Positions 11,995-22,702 of a DNA stretch of 64,000 nt are shown here, piece by piece. The translations under genes and the position numbers were made by a program. The stretch comes from Lepraria neglecta (taxonomy: Eukaryota; Ascomycota; Lecanoromycetes; Lecanorales; Stereocaulaceae): NCBI GenBank assembly GCA_033220425.1, contig CM065649.1:4960001-5024000 (forward strand). Reading direction: 5' to 3'. Numbering within the stretch: position 1 is the stretch's first letter; each line of letters begins with the position of its first letter. Below the pieces are notes generated by a model. The model ran no database searches. It worked only from the letters and a program-made list of their open reading frames with translations, and was not told the origin of the DNA.

Positions 11995-13110
11995 CTAGGA
12001 GAGGTTATCGCTATGATGTCGGCAGTCACTGCGATGGCGAGCATTGCCGTACGCTCTGATGGCCGTGTAATCTGCGAGACAAGTCCAGCAGTATTCATGG
12101 CGGCACCGACGGCCTAGTTGGAGAGTATTAGTTAGCAGTTCCCTTGTACGTAGCTTCCCGGCCGTTTTACTTACAAGATATGTGATCGCAGCCTTCGTAT
12201 TTGTCTGTATGTATGCCGCACTTGGGACAGACTTTGGTCTTGAGGTTGAGATACTGTGAAGATGCCTCCTCTTGAGAATTGCGTGCTTCCTTCTCCGCCT
12301 GCTGTGCAACATTTTCGGCACATGTGATACCTGGATGCTTGACTGTGTCGCACTTGATACAAGTCCATCCTCCGCAGTCGTAGCAGATCATATAGTTGTC
12401 TTCGTCGGGGAAAACCTCTTGGCTATATTGGCAATTCGGCATCTGGCACCTCTGAGTACTGCGCCAGGATTCGAAGGATAGGTTTTCATATCTAGGATCC
12501 ACGGATTAGTATGGGTGTGGTCCTTTGTTGGTTCTGTGATTTACCTCTGGAAGGTATCATCTTCCGCGAAATCCTTAATATCTTGGTAGTCAAGTCGCTT
12601 ACCGCAGCTTGGGCAGTCGATATGATTCCACAGTTTGTTGGCTAATTGCGCAGCGATCGAGGCAGCGGTACAATCGTTGCAAGCGTCTGGCTCGTGTTCA
12701 CAGGACGCCGTAACCCTTCGCTGAGGAAATTTATCCGGATGGAGGCTCTCCAAACATACGGTACAGTCTTGTCTTGCAGCTTCGCGAATGGCCTGATGTA
12801 TTGTGATGTCGAATAGTCTTTCAAGGCCAAGACTTAGTTCTTCATCATTCAAGATGTGGGATCTGTCTAGTGCGGTGATATGTCGTTGTTGGCAAAGCAA
12901 ATGGAGCGCGCTCATCAGCTTCAGTTTCCCGTCCCGTCTGCCATAAGGTTGGCCATAATGGCGGAGTACAATTTGAAGCTGCTTACACGTCCACTGTTTG
13001 TATGACCAGCCAAGTAGAGATGTGGGTACACCCCGGCGACGGTAATTTTTGGTGTTGGTCATGATTATAGCATAAAGAGAGTGATGCCAAAAGATACAGT
13101 TATCGGACAA
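11995..13110 (-). CDS. RBR-type (RING-IBR-RING2) E3 ubiquitin ligase
   Basis: Three exons: 13110-12545, 12491-12175 and 12113-11995. The introns are 12492-12544 (53 bp) and 12114-12174 (61 bp), with phases that join cleanly, giving 333 residues. RING1 starts at CTVC (about residue 116) and ends at CPSCGKRL. The IBR zinc finger begins at CQMPNC (about 204), with ICYDC and WTCIKC. RING2 begins at CPKC (about 277) and contains EGCDHISC and HEYCWTC. The Cys of GCDH (about residue 290) matches the ubiquitin-accepting Cys of RBR ligases such as parkin. Residues 40-73 look like a SAP motif. RBR enzymes pass ubiquitin from an E2 to their own Cys and then to a target. A second Met at residue 17 (13062) is an alternative start. 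The gene is intact, but a transposon target site lies 13 bp upstream of the ATG. Confidence 0.88.
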
Positions 13111-13133
13111 ACGTTTTTATGATATGCAAGACT

Positions 13134-13240
13134 CGGGAAACCCTGGGGGCGCAAATAGTGAGCGCAACGCAACTTTCGGGTTTAACCGGAGTTATATAGC
13201 TATATTAGTAAAGTACTTATATTTACTACGAGCTCCCACC
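13134..13240 (+). repeat. Left terminal inverted repeat of the MULE
   Basis: Starts cgggaaaccctgggggcgc and pairs with the reverse complement of 16160-16269. The outer 50 bp differ at only a few places. An insertion of about 20 bp in this copy separates the outer block from an inner block (ttactacgagctccca). Confidence 0.8.
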
Positions 13241-16159
13241 AAAAATAAAGTACTAATCTAATTCGAATATTATCCTACACCGCTTTTTTCTTTCTCCTTA
13301 GAGCTATTCGCTTACAGCCACCTACAATGCTTCTTATAACCTATTGCGCTGCTCCTCCTATAATTCCTACTCTACTAGCTATTTAACATGGCCGATATAT
13401 GGACGCTACACCCTCAGCTTAAGCTAGACCTCTACCCTATCCTCTAGAAGGCTATAAACCGCCTCGCTCTAGTATACCTCCTTCCTCCTTAAAAGAATGA
13501 AGTCTTTAATACCCCGGACGATACGTAGACCCGGCTATAAGACTACGCCTTCAGTCAGGGCTTCGCTATTATTACTAGCTCCTATAGAAGAGAGAGGAAG
13601 AACTATAAATATATCTACTATTCTAAAGAGACGAAGAATTAGAGGAAGCTTCTAGAGTATACAGGGGAGGAAGACCCCGAGCACGGTACTATCCGTAGGC
13701 AAGAGTTGACTATAATCAAAGCAAAAGGGTGTACCTGGCACGCCTATATCAGCTTCAGATCGCTCTAGCGAGGTAGGCAAGAAAAAACATGGATACTAGG
13801 AGTAGGCTGTCAGGATCACATGTATGATTTGAATCCCAATCCTCTCGACTATAAGCTCTATATACAACGCCAGCCGGAGTACGCGAAAGCTATCCTGCTT
13901 ACGAGGACTAATAGGATAAGCGGATTAATATATAAGCAGTTACAGCGTATACTCTACTATACTCCGAAGGAGCTAGACGAGGTATTGACTTTAAAGAAGA
14001 AGAAGTACTATAACCTTATTCCTATAACCACACGTTCTAGGGAGGAGATTATCACCGGGCTACTGGCCGTACTAGATGACGAGGATTTTATAGCCAGATA
14101 GCGCTATTCTTATATCAGGAATGAAGCCGGAGCCCCTATAAAAAGGATACTCGAGTAAATCGTTATTATTGATAAATTCTAGCAGAAGCTGGCTAAGCGC
14201 TTCTGTAGTGATTTCATAGTATAGAACGACGCTATATTTAATACGAATTCTCACAAATTATTACTCTTTATAGCCGTAGGTATAACTAATACGAATCGTA
14301 TATTTCTAGCTACTTTCTTATTCGCTACTTCGGAGTTAGAAGAAGTATTTAACTTCTTCTTTAAAATACTAAAAGAGGAGGTATTTAATAATTATCCTAT
14401 ATCTTGTATTAACCTCTTAGATCAGGGTAAAGGCCTCCTTGCTTCGCTTCCTCTTATACTCCTAGATTACTAGCTATAGCTATATAACTGGTATACTATC
14501 GGAAATATCCGTGCGAGGGTTAATAAATCGAGCCGAAGCTATCTATATAAGCGAAGATAATAAATCTATAATACAGTATAGGATTGGGCTTAATCACCTG
14601 ATTATATTACTCTACAAGAGAACCGGGAGGCTTTATTAAAGCTATTCTACGAGCGGGAGAAGGAGTACTTCTATAAGCACTGGTTTTATAAAGAGTAATA
14701 CGTGGTTACCTACTATACGAAGAATTATCGAAATCTAGGGGCTTATTCTATATAGCGTAATAAGAGTATATACCCTATATTAAAAGCAGTAATAAATCCT
14801 TAAGCTATACTAGAGAATACCGTGAAATCGATATAAGCAGAGTTCAAGCTATAGTATAAGTAGATCCGAGAAGATATAGCGAGGTTACGTATTAATCGGC
14901 CGAGGGCTATTAACTTTGTTATATTCCAAATTATTATTAGTAAAGTTACTATCTAGGCCCTCGAGTATATTAATCCTGAGTAGATTATAATAAAGCAATT
15001 AGTAGAGGAGCAGAGCTCTCCTATTTATAAGCGTATATACGGCCCTTGTAATTGCGATATCCTCGTCCGATATCTACTACCTTATAAATACCTTCTCTTC
15101 AGAGCTTGTAACGACGGCTTCCCTATCCCGTTATCTCTCTTCTACCCTAGATAGTAGATAGATGATATGCCTATTCTATACGAGTGGTGGCCTCGATATT
15201 ATGATGATACGTTGGATCCTGACTTATAAAACCCCTTAATATTTCGAGAAATAGGGAAGAATAAGTACTTAGAGGCGGCGGCGAAGATAGACGAATTATA
15301 TAAGACTTTACCTTGACAGCAAGCCGATCAGCTAGCTAATCAGCTAGCTACCTTTCAAGTTAATATAACGAGTACTCACGAAGCTATCCAGAAAAATCGT
15401 AAGGGTATTCCGACCGAGTTACCTGCTCTACCCCCTACTAAGAAATAGTAGTAGAATACTCTATAAGATAAGAAGAAGTATAATAAAGCTAATACTCGAA
15501 AGCTTACGGCTACAGAAGCCTCCGAGAAGGAAGCTTAATAGCGGGATAAGCGATAGAAGGAGTAACAGGAGTAACAGGAGTAACAGGACTCTATATATTA
15601 AACAGCTACTCCTTATAGTATTCAGCTTACTCCAATACTATAAATCCGAAAACCTCGTAGGCGCCCGAAAGGTAGTATAAATAGGCCTCCGCCCTCTACT
15701 CCTCTACCCTCTTCGGCGGAGCTACCTCTATCCTCCGCCCTTCTACTCCTAGCTAATAAGCCACCCTTATCCTCCGCTCCGGCTATAATGACCAGGACAG
15801 GCTATCAGGTAAAAGAGAAGAAAACGTGGGAGCAGGCCAAAGGGTTATTGTAATCACGACAGCGACCCCGAGGGCCTACCCTGGAGGAGACCCTGGAGGA
15901 TATATAACCTCTTCTACTAAAGAAGAGGTCGAAAACGAACCTTAAAATACCAGCGGAGTAAGTAGATAAGCGGGAGTCATAGCAGGAGCGGATACTGAAG
16001 GCTGTATTCCAGGTGGATTGAAAGCTAGATAAGGAGTATGTGGAGTGGAGTGGCCCTGCAGTATAGCCGTGGGAGCCGTGTGACTCATGATGTTATGTAT
16101 CACGAGTATTCAATAGCGATAGCATGCTTAGTTGGAGCGATAATGTGCCATGCAGAGCT

Positions 16160-16269
16160 CTAAACCATAGGTACTTCATATTTCGTGAGAGCTCCTAGTA
16201 AACATAAGTACCCCCGGTTAAATCCGAAAGTTGCGTTGCGCTCTGTTTTTGCGCCCCCAGGGCTTCCCG
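16160..16269 (-). repeat. Right terminal inverted repeat of the MULE
   Basis: Its reverse complement starts cgggaagccctgggggcgc and mirrors the left end. It is followed at once by the second copy of the 9-bp target duplication. Confidence 0.8.
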
Positions 16270-17276
16270 TGCAAGACTCTTGCCAATGCTTGGCATTAGC
16301 ACTCATTGCTCCCCTCACCACATTTTACACAGAAAAACCAACAAACATTAATATATCGATACATTAGTCAAAGTTGAAGCCTTAAAGCCTCCTAAATACG
16401 GATACGGTGGTGTTACAAGGTCTGGACGCCATTCCTCTTGATCCAGGCCCTCTACCCCCACCGCCGCCGCCGCCCCTGACTAGTAGCTCTAGCGCTAACT
16501 CCAAGTATCTCCTCGTCTTATACTATCTTGCTATGGAGCTCGACCGCTAATTGGTGTATAAGCCATAGATCTCCAGCAACTTTGCGCCTTAAAGAGACTC
16601 TCATCCAGGAAAATAAGCTGCTCGGCGGTAATATCGGCGGCGAAAGCAATCCAGGCGTTCCTTAATATCTGACTCTAATTACCGCCAACGCGCTGACCGT
16701 GCTTATAGCTGATTCTATGCTCTTTAAGGAGTTGGGAGACAGTACTCTGGTATACCCTTATATCCCATTCCTTAAGGAGGAACTCCGCTATCTCGTCCTA
16801 ATAGACCTACGGGTTCTTATCCACCTATTGGAGAAGACTTCTTTTTGCAGTAGTGTATATTCGACGCGGCGGACCACTTTTGCTAGGGACCCTAGGCAAA
16901 TTTGGTGATCCATAAGCCCGGATCCTTCGCTCCCATCTGTAGACCGTCGACTTATGGCAGTATAACCTCTCAGTAATAGTATCAGGTCGCTAATAACTAT
17001 GTAGAAGAACCACGGCTTTCGATTTAGTAACTGAGTCGATTAGGCGGTAGTTCTACGGTATTATATAGTAAGCGGTGGGAGGGGGCGGCGGCGGCGGTGG
17101 AGGACCTGCAACACCAAGGATTAGTCTATAAATAGTAGCTGGGACCTTATTTTTACCTAATTGGGACGGTGGGAGCGAAATATGTTGATATATTGATATT
17201 CGTCGGTTTTTCTATATAAAATGTGGTAGGGGGCGCAATGAGTGCTAATGCCAAGCATTGGAAAGAGTCTTGCATA

Positions 17277-17645
17277 CAACAATTTCGCGTTGCGTACCCC
17301 TCGACCTTCCATCTTTCAACCCCTATAAAAAAATATCTCGCCCACCGCTGACCCCCATAAGCGGCAATCGTCGAAATGGTCCTGACCTAACACCGTACTA
17401 GAGAGGAATAATTACAGGGCAGCTTCAGGCGGGCTTGACACCCTAGGGAATCGAAAAGCAGTTCACCCGAAACCTCTACCTCTAGCGCTATCAGCGCGAG
17501 TCGATACTGCGCTCCGGGCGGCCAAAAGAGATACATACCTGAACGTGATAGACTGAAACTTATACAGATAGTACGTCGGCTATCCCGGATTACCCATAAA
17601 GAGCTTAAACGCGACGCAGGCTATAATACCAACTATTATGTTGGA
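17277..17645 (+). mobile_element. Tc1/mariner-like transposase N-terminal fragment
   Basis: The plus strand encodes a decayed helix-turn-helix region: a reading near 17500-17640 contains RYIPERDRLKLIQIVRRL and ITHKELKRDAGYNT, which resembles the second helix-turn-helix of Tc1-type transposases. The fragment stops near 17640, where the oxidoreductase pseudogene begins. It is a different family member from the element to its left, because it reads in the opposite direction and has other residues. Confidence 0.5.
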
Positions 17646-18542
17646 AGGGTCTGCCTTGTTAGTGAAGCTATTCTGATGTCTCTTAGTCCGCGGAGAGCTA
17701 TTGAGACATCGCTTGGGCTTGTGAATTGAACACTTTTCTTGAAGTAGGGCAGGATATCTTCGAAGGTGTAGCTGTCGTCTCGAACTGTGTCCGCCCATTT
17801 TTGATAGGAACCTTTTGAGCCTATGTTGTAACATTGTTCAGCCAAATGCTTGACACTTGGATCTGGACGAGACACATACCGTTGATACGTCAGGTATGTG
17901 ACGCGCTGAGCTAATTCGAGTCATTCGCCATGGGTATGCAAAACAATATCAACAATACTCACCTCCCACCCAGACATTTACCTTGAGCATATTATATGAC
18001 ATGCTCGTTCAAGCCCTGCCGTAAAAGATGCATAAGCGCGATGTCCAACAACCAGAAAATGACTCCGCCCTTCTGTAATACTTACTGGCTGCGGGCTCGT
18101 GACAAAGCCCTGGTCAACCAAGGGTTGTATATCATTCGTTGCGAACAATGAATTGTATGAAACAAAGGCAGGAATTTGGCTGAAGTTTCCATTGCTGATT
18201 TCGTAAAAGCTCCCTGCCTCAATCACAGCAACAGAATTTCGAGGATCTGAAGCTAGACGGGAAGCAACAACAAGACCAGCAGTTCCTCCTCCCACGATCT
18301 AGACAGGGTTTTCTAACATCAGATAGACAGAAGCGGCATCTGATTCACGAGACACTTACCACATAATCAAAGGTCGCGTTGTATCCAAGGACACCAAACG
18401 AACTGCCAAGTAGCCTGGTCCACTGAAGCGACTGCGTGAAGTCAAAATGCAGACAGAGCGTGACGGAGAGGCACCAAAGTAAGCCAAAGATAACAGTCTT
18501 CATATTGGTCCAACTCGAGAAGCACTGGTATTCATGCAGCAA
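17636..18542 (-). pseudogene. GMC oxidoreductase, 5' part only, broken
   Basis: The first exon (18542-18360) encodes an N-terminal hydrophobic signal (TVIFGLLWCLSVTLCL). After a 61-bp intron (18299-18359) comes the FAD-binding start IVGGGTAGLVVASRLASDP of the glucose-methanol-choline oxidoreductase family. Further exons contain DQGFVTSPQP, then the GKCLGG segment, then YQKWADTVRDDSYTFEDILPYFKKS. A stop codon (TAA) lies just before AQGKCLGG. The remaining 400 or so residues, including the catalytic His region, are absent; the sequence runs into a Tc1-like fragment near 17640. Intact relatives are secreted or extracellular alcohol, sugar or aryl-alcohol oxidases. The gene looks cut by transposon activity and is not functional. 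Confidence 0.78.
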
Positions 18543-18801
18543 GTAAAAGCGAGTATCAACTTTTCAATTGAAGGTGAGGCAGTCATTGCTATCCAAATTC
18601 GCCCGTTCATATTTGCCGGCTGGGGAAGATGCATGACGACGATGAAGAGACCGTCGATCAGTAATCGTTAGGCTGCATATGGTGCGCCAAGGTGACCCAA
18701 GTAAGTTTCTAATTTTTGGAGCACAGTGGACGACAAAAGTCTTTATACCGAAGAAATCGTCCCATACATGCAAATAAACAACCTCTTAAACTACCACTCC
18801 A

Positions 18802-19857
18802 ATGGATCCTCAACCTCCTAGAACGCCCCAGCAACCCCTGCCCCTTAATGATCGGGAGGCTGATATGATACGTAAGGCTATGTTCTTTGAAGCAGTCGAA
18901 AAACGGGGCAATCGGCCCCTAAAAGAGATCTTTGCAGAGCAAAATGTTGAAGAGGTATCAGGATACTACTGGGTACGTACGTACAAAGTACGAGGACGGG
19001 ACTACGCTAGAAGAACCGGAAAACAGGCCCAAAGACTTCGCAGGCTTCTGGTGTTGCATTTCGTTCAGCGACGAGGCCCATTACGACCCAGGTGAGGTAC
19101 TACAAGGTCATATTTTCTGGGAAATAGGTACACGCCTTGATCCTTCTAATATTCAGACCCGCCCTGAGCTTAGTGGAGCTAAAAGTCCACTTTTCTACTA
19201 GCGCCTCGTGTTGGCATGAAAGTAAATTGACCTACTACAACGATGAGAATGATCCACCGCCGGTACACGTCGATTAACCTCGTAAGCCACGTCGGCGGCC
19301 AAAGACTGGAAACGAAGAAGAATATCAAGGACAGCTTGAACGGTGGAGAGCAGCTACCACACGACCCCGATATCAAGCCTTCCGGTAATTCGATGAGGCG
19401 GGTCTACTACGTCGAAAATATTCTTCCGGGTCTTATCGAGTAGGTACAGCAGCTCCGATGCTATATTACACCGGAGTACGGGTACCAAGCGATACTACAA
19501 GAAGGTGGGGACCCAAGTCATGGTAAGAAATCAGGGCCGGTAGGAGCAGCGAATCGGCTACGGGAAGCGAATTGGATTGAGAGCCTTAAGCACCCAGCTC
19601 AATCGCCAGATCTGAGCCCGATTAAGGGGCTTTGGCTGGTTCTTAAGAAACATATGCGCCGGCGTAAGAGACTGTCAACGATTGGCGAGCTGAAGGAGGC
19701 TCTACAGGAGGAATGGGACAAGATTACGATGGAAGAGGTTCGGGCACGTATCGCAGAAATGCCCTGGCGTTGCCGTCAACTAGTAGCGACCGGTGGCGAG
19801 GTTATTAAGGGTGGTTTATGGTGGTTTATGGTGGTTTTGTGGTGGTTTTGTATGTAG
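18802..19857 (+). mobile_element. Tc1/mariner-like transposase remnant (DDE type)
   Basis: This decayed transposase reads on the plus strand in several frames. The N-terminus is MDPQPPRTPQQPLPLNDRE at 18802. The first catalytic Asp lies in ISFSDEAHYDPGE (near 19065). The end of the catalytic domain is well kept at 19560-19760: NWIESLKHPAQSPDLSPIK, then EWDKITMEEVRARIAEMPWR. Stops and frame changes lie between. A short tandem array of ggtggttt(t)atggt units at 19807-19850 probably belongs to its right terminal repeat. The base composition is not strongly AT-rich, so it seems less affected by RIP than the MULE. Confidence 0.75.
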
Positions 19858-20088
19858 ATTTTGTTGCTGCTCGGTTAAACCTCGGTATAAAGACTTTTGT
19901 CATCCACTGGTAGAGTGTTTCATTACATTCTGCAAATTACAACCCACAACCTCATCAGTCAACATCTACTCCTCGCTACATATGCGTCTTGTTATCGCCT
20001 GACTCATGCCTTGGTGCTAGACGCACATTGACACCGCTCATCCTCACAGTGGCGCCATTCCACAGCATCCACTCCTTTGCGTCATCGT

Positions 20089-21814
20089 CTAGCGACACCT
20101 GCTCATTAACACGTCAACCATAGCATCCTTAGACGGACCAGAGACCAAGAATGGAGTGCAACAAACCCGAAAAGTCCTTATCAGCGAAGGCACGAGCTTG
20201 TACACTTCCAAGAGACTGATGTTCCTACCCAAGCAGACGTGGTTTCCGGTCCCAAATTGGAACATTGTGCGATTCATCTGGTTTAACTTTTCTTCAGAGG
20301 CGTCCAGCCATCTCTCAGGTCGGTATTGCTCGACATCCTCTCCGAAGATGCTTCTGTCACGGTGCACAACCCAAGCATTCACACCGACCACGACACCCCC
20401 TTGCACAAAGTGACTGCAAATTGTTTCGCCACCTGGAGGTACCACGCGTTCGAAATTGAAGCCGAATGCTGGATGTAGCCGGAAGTTCTCTTGGATACAG
20501 GCGTGCAGATAGGGTAACTGCCTGACTTCCGAAAAGTTGGTATCACTTTTGATAGTCTCGAAGTCCTTAGGGGGAAGATTTGCGTCCAGTTCTTCTTGAA
20601 GTTTCGAGTAGCAGCCAGGTGTTTTCAGTAAGTAATAGAAAAGTGCAGTCAAGGTGATACCGCTTCAATGCCAGAACATTGTATCAGTCAGCGTCCCAAT
20701 GGCACCGGGGGAAGGATCGCTCTTACGTTGTCTCTGCTCCGGCGATCATCATGGAGAGACTCAAGCCCAAAACTTCCTTGTCCGTAACAATATCTGGATG
20801 CTTTGCCTTGGCCTTCAGGAACTTGTCAAGTAAGTCATCTCGGTCCTTGGTCTCAGAAGGGTCTCGATTGGCGTAGTAATTGATTCTTTCTCTCATGTGC
20901 CTGAGTGCGAAAGGGACCCCCGGAAATGTACTGCCTCGAAATACCCCCTGTTGCTCAAGCCATAACAAGACTGGGTTGTGTCTCAGAAATTTGTCCACGA
21001 TCGGCATCTGGCCCGCCTAACACACCTGTTCAGCATACTCGAAATGACGGCTAGCTTCGACCCACATACAATGAAGCCGTAATTGAGAAAGCTCTTGACA
21101 TAACAGATGATCCCAGCAATATCCGACGAGGACTCGATGAACCCATGACGCGCACCGTAAGTCAATTTGCCGATAACGTCAAAAGAAAAGTACAACAGCC
21201 ATGTATGCAAGTCGATCAGTCCTTGCTCTCCTGGTTTGCCTGCAAACCGGTGGTTCAATTCTTTCAAGAACACTTCTATGGTAGTATTAACCAGGTGCTC
21301 GTATCCCATGACAGCACTCATGGTGAAGGATGAGCTGACGGATTTCTTGAGATTGTTATGCCACGTCAGATCAGGACTTGAGAACAAAGTGTGCGCCATC
21401 TCGCCTTTAGCGACGGCAGCTTGTACAGGGTAGTAGCCTGACTAGATGCACAGGGAAGAGTCAAGATCATGGTGCTTGATCTCCACAAAACGGGTCTGTA
21501 CGCACCTTCTCCCAAACCTTTCCTGGGCCATAGATGTCCTTGATAGCCTGAGGCTGCGCAAACGAGAGCACGTTAGGGCCCACTCTCACCACATCACCAT
21601 ATCGTTCGTGGAGATGGACCATTGGAGCTCTGTAATTGTTGGCATATGCATGACACATTCTCCAGAAGTCCGTAAATGACGCTAGAAAAGGGCCATTGAA
21701 TTTGCGGAGGCCGTGTTGATATCGTAAGGACACCAGGTGAACGACCAAAATGGCACCTATCAACGAGAGCCAAGCCTCTAGCTTGATCGATTGGAAGACG
21801 CTGGCCACGAACAT
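20089..21814 (-). CDS. Cytochrome P450 monooxygenase (pisatin demethylase-like)
   Basis: Four exons: 21814-21506, 21441-21070, 21016-20727 and 20662-20089. The introns are 64, 53 and 64 bp and all phases agree, giving 514 residues. An N-terminal membrane anchor (WLSLIGAILVVHLVSL) places it on the endoplasmic reticulum. The I-helix motif is AGAETT, the K-helix ExxR is ENFR, the PERW motif is PERWLD, and the heme-binding loop is FGTGNHVCLGR with the iron-ligating Cys. The early segment KSGYYPVQAAVAKG resembles fungal pisatin demethylase and benzoate hydroxylase-like P450s. It oxidises an unknown small molecule with electrons from P450 reductase. No polyketide, peptide or terpene synthase is adjacent, so a role in a metabolite cluster is unsupported. 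Confidence 0.9.
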
Positions 21815-22702
21815 TGTGGTAAATCGAAGAACGGTACGTTGAGGAGATGTACAGATAAAATTTTGGAGTAAGAAGTCTGATCAGGCGAGCAAAAGGAGCC
21901 TACGCTCCTCGCCGTACTGTAAGGAAGCTCTCGTGTCTCGGAACCGAATGGAATCAATCTTTCCTGTCTCCTTCGCTTCTTAAGAAAATAGCGCAAAGAG
22001 TTGTTTCCGCGGAGATTGCTTACTCGTTTTTGGTGGCCTGATGGTTTGTGTGAGAGTGGGTAGTGCTATTCAATAGCGTCACCGATGTAAAAGGTGTAAA
22101 GTCATCACCGAGAACGTCCGGGTGGGTGAAAATGCTGCTGCTAATTTACAAAATATTCCCGACGTACTAGCTTGACCCACGCCTTAATGCGCGTGAATGA
22201 TGTCGCATAATCTCTAGTGCCACTAACTTAGTAGATACTATTATTAACTAATTACGAATAGGATCTAAGCCGTCTAAGGTCCTCTCCTCCCTATATCTCG
22301 GTAATCGCTCGACAATACGGTCAGGATCAACAGATCTGTATGATCCTCTCGCATGCGATTCGAGTGGCACGGTACATCGAGTTTGAATCCTGTTGCAGAT
22401 TGATTCGTTGGGCAGTTCCAATTAGGGTTATGAGCACATAGACCAAGAGCTCTCTATCGTGATTCTGTTTGTAGCCCTATCAATCTTCGTCCATTTAGCC
22501 GGTCGGTCAATTTCATGTACTGTTCGAACTTTGCATCCCAAACAGGACAGAACTCGTTTACTCTATATGGAATAAAGGAGGCTGGGGGTGGCTGGGGCCT
22601 GCCATTTTGCCAACGGTTTTCGCAAGGTTCCTTCCCCAAGCGACGGATCGATCATTTTGCAGATTCCAAACCTCCTTTGATATTCTACTCAAGCTCAACA
22701 TT
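21815..22702. other. Intergenic, with promoter of P450 gene
   Basis: No gene is recognised. A short AT-rich patch at about 22195-22260 resembles old repeat sequence. The rest is of ordinary composition. Confidence 0.4.

Larger units (their letters stand above)
13134..16269 (+). mobile_element. Mutator-like DNA transposon (MULE), RIP-like decay
   Basis: This 3136-bp element is flanked by a perfect 9-bp target duplication, tgcaagact, at 13125-13133 and 16270-16278. Its terminal inverted repeats exceed 90 bp. They start cgggaa(a/g)ccctggggg and share the block gcgcaacgcaactttcgg; the left copy has an extra 20 bp or so. The plus strand encodes a MULE-type transposase in which IFNTNSHKLLLFIAVGITNT and LDQGKGLLASLP are recognisable around 14230-14460. 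A FAR1-like N-terminal region lies at about 13500-13830, including the open frame 13820-14101. A Ser/Pro-rich tail follows at about 15600-15960. Many in-frame stops and low CpA content indicate RIP, so the copy is not functional. Confidence 0.85.
13125..17274 (-). mobile_element. Tc1/mariner-like element, internally deleted, split by a MULE
   Basis: Without the inserted MULE this element is about 1.0 kb. Its ends are bounded by TA at 13123-13124 and 17275-17276, the target expected for Tc1/mariner. The terminal inverted repeats are about 100 bp: 16270-16370 matches the reverse complement of 17175-17274, beginning tgcaagactctt. The first 9 bp of the left end lie at 13125-13133, on the other side of the MULE. 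On the minus strand it encodes helix-turn-helix and linker segments (TITERLYCHKSTVYRW, YKHGQRVGG) and the first catalytic Asp of the DDE domain (IFLDESLF). The rest of the catalytic domain is missing and several stops are present. It is a dead, internally deleted copy. Confidence 0.75.

Noticed and set aside
13134-16269. A CRISPR-like or regular repeat array from short repeats such as ggagtaaca (15,559-15,588)
   Set aside because: It is three copies of a 9-bp unit in a Gln/Glu-rich part of the decayed transposase, and the organism is a fungus.
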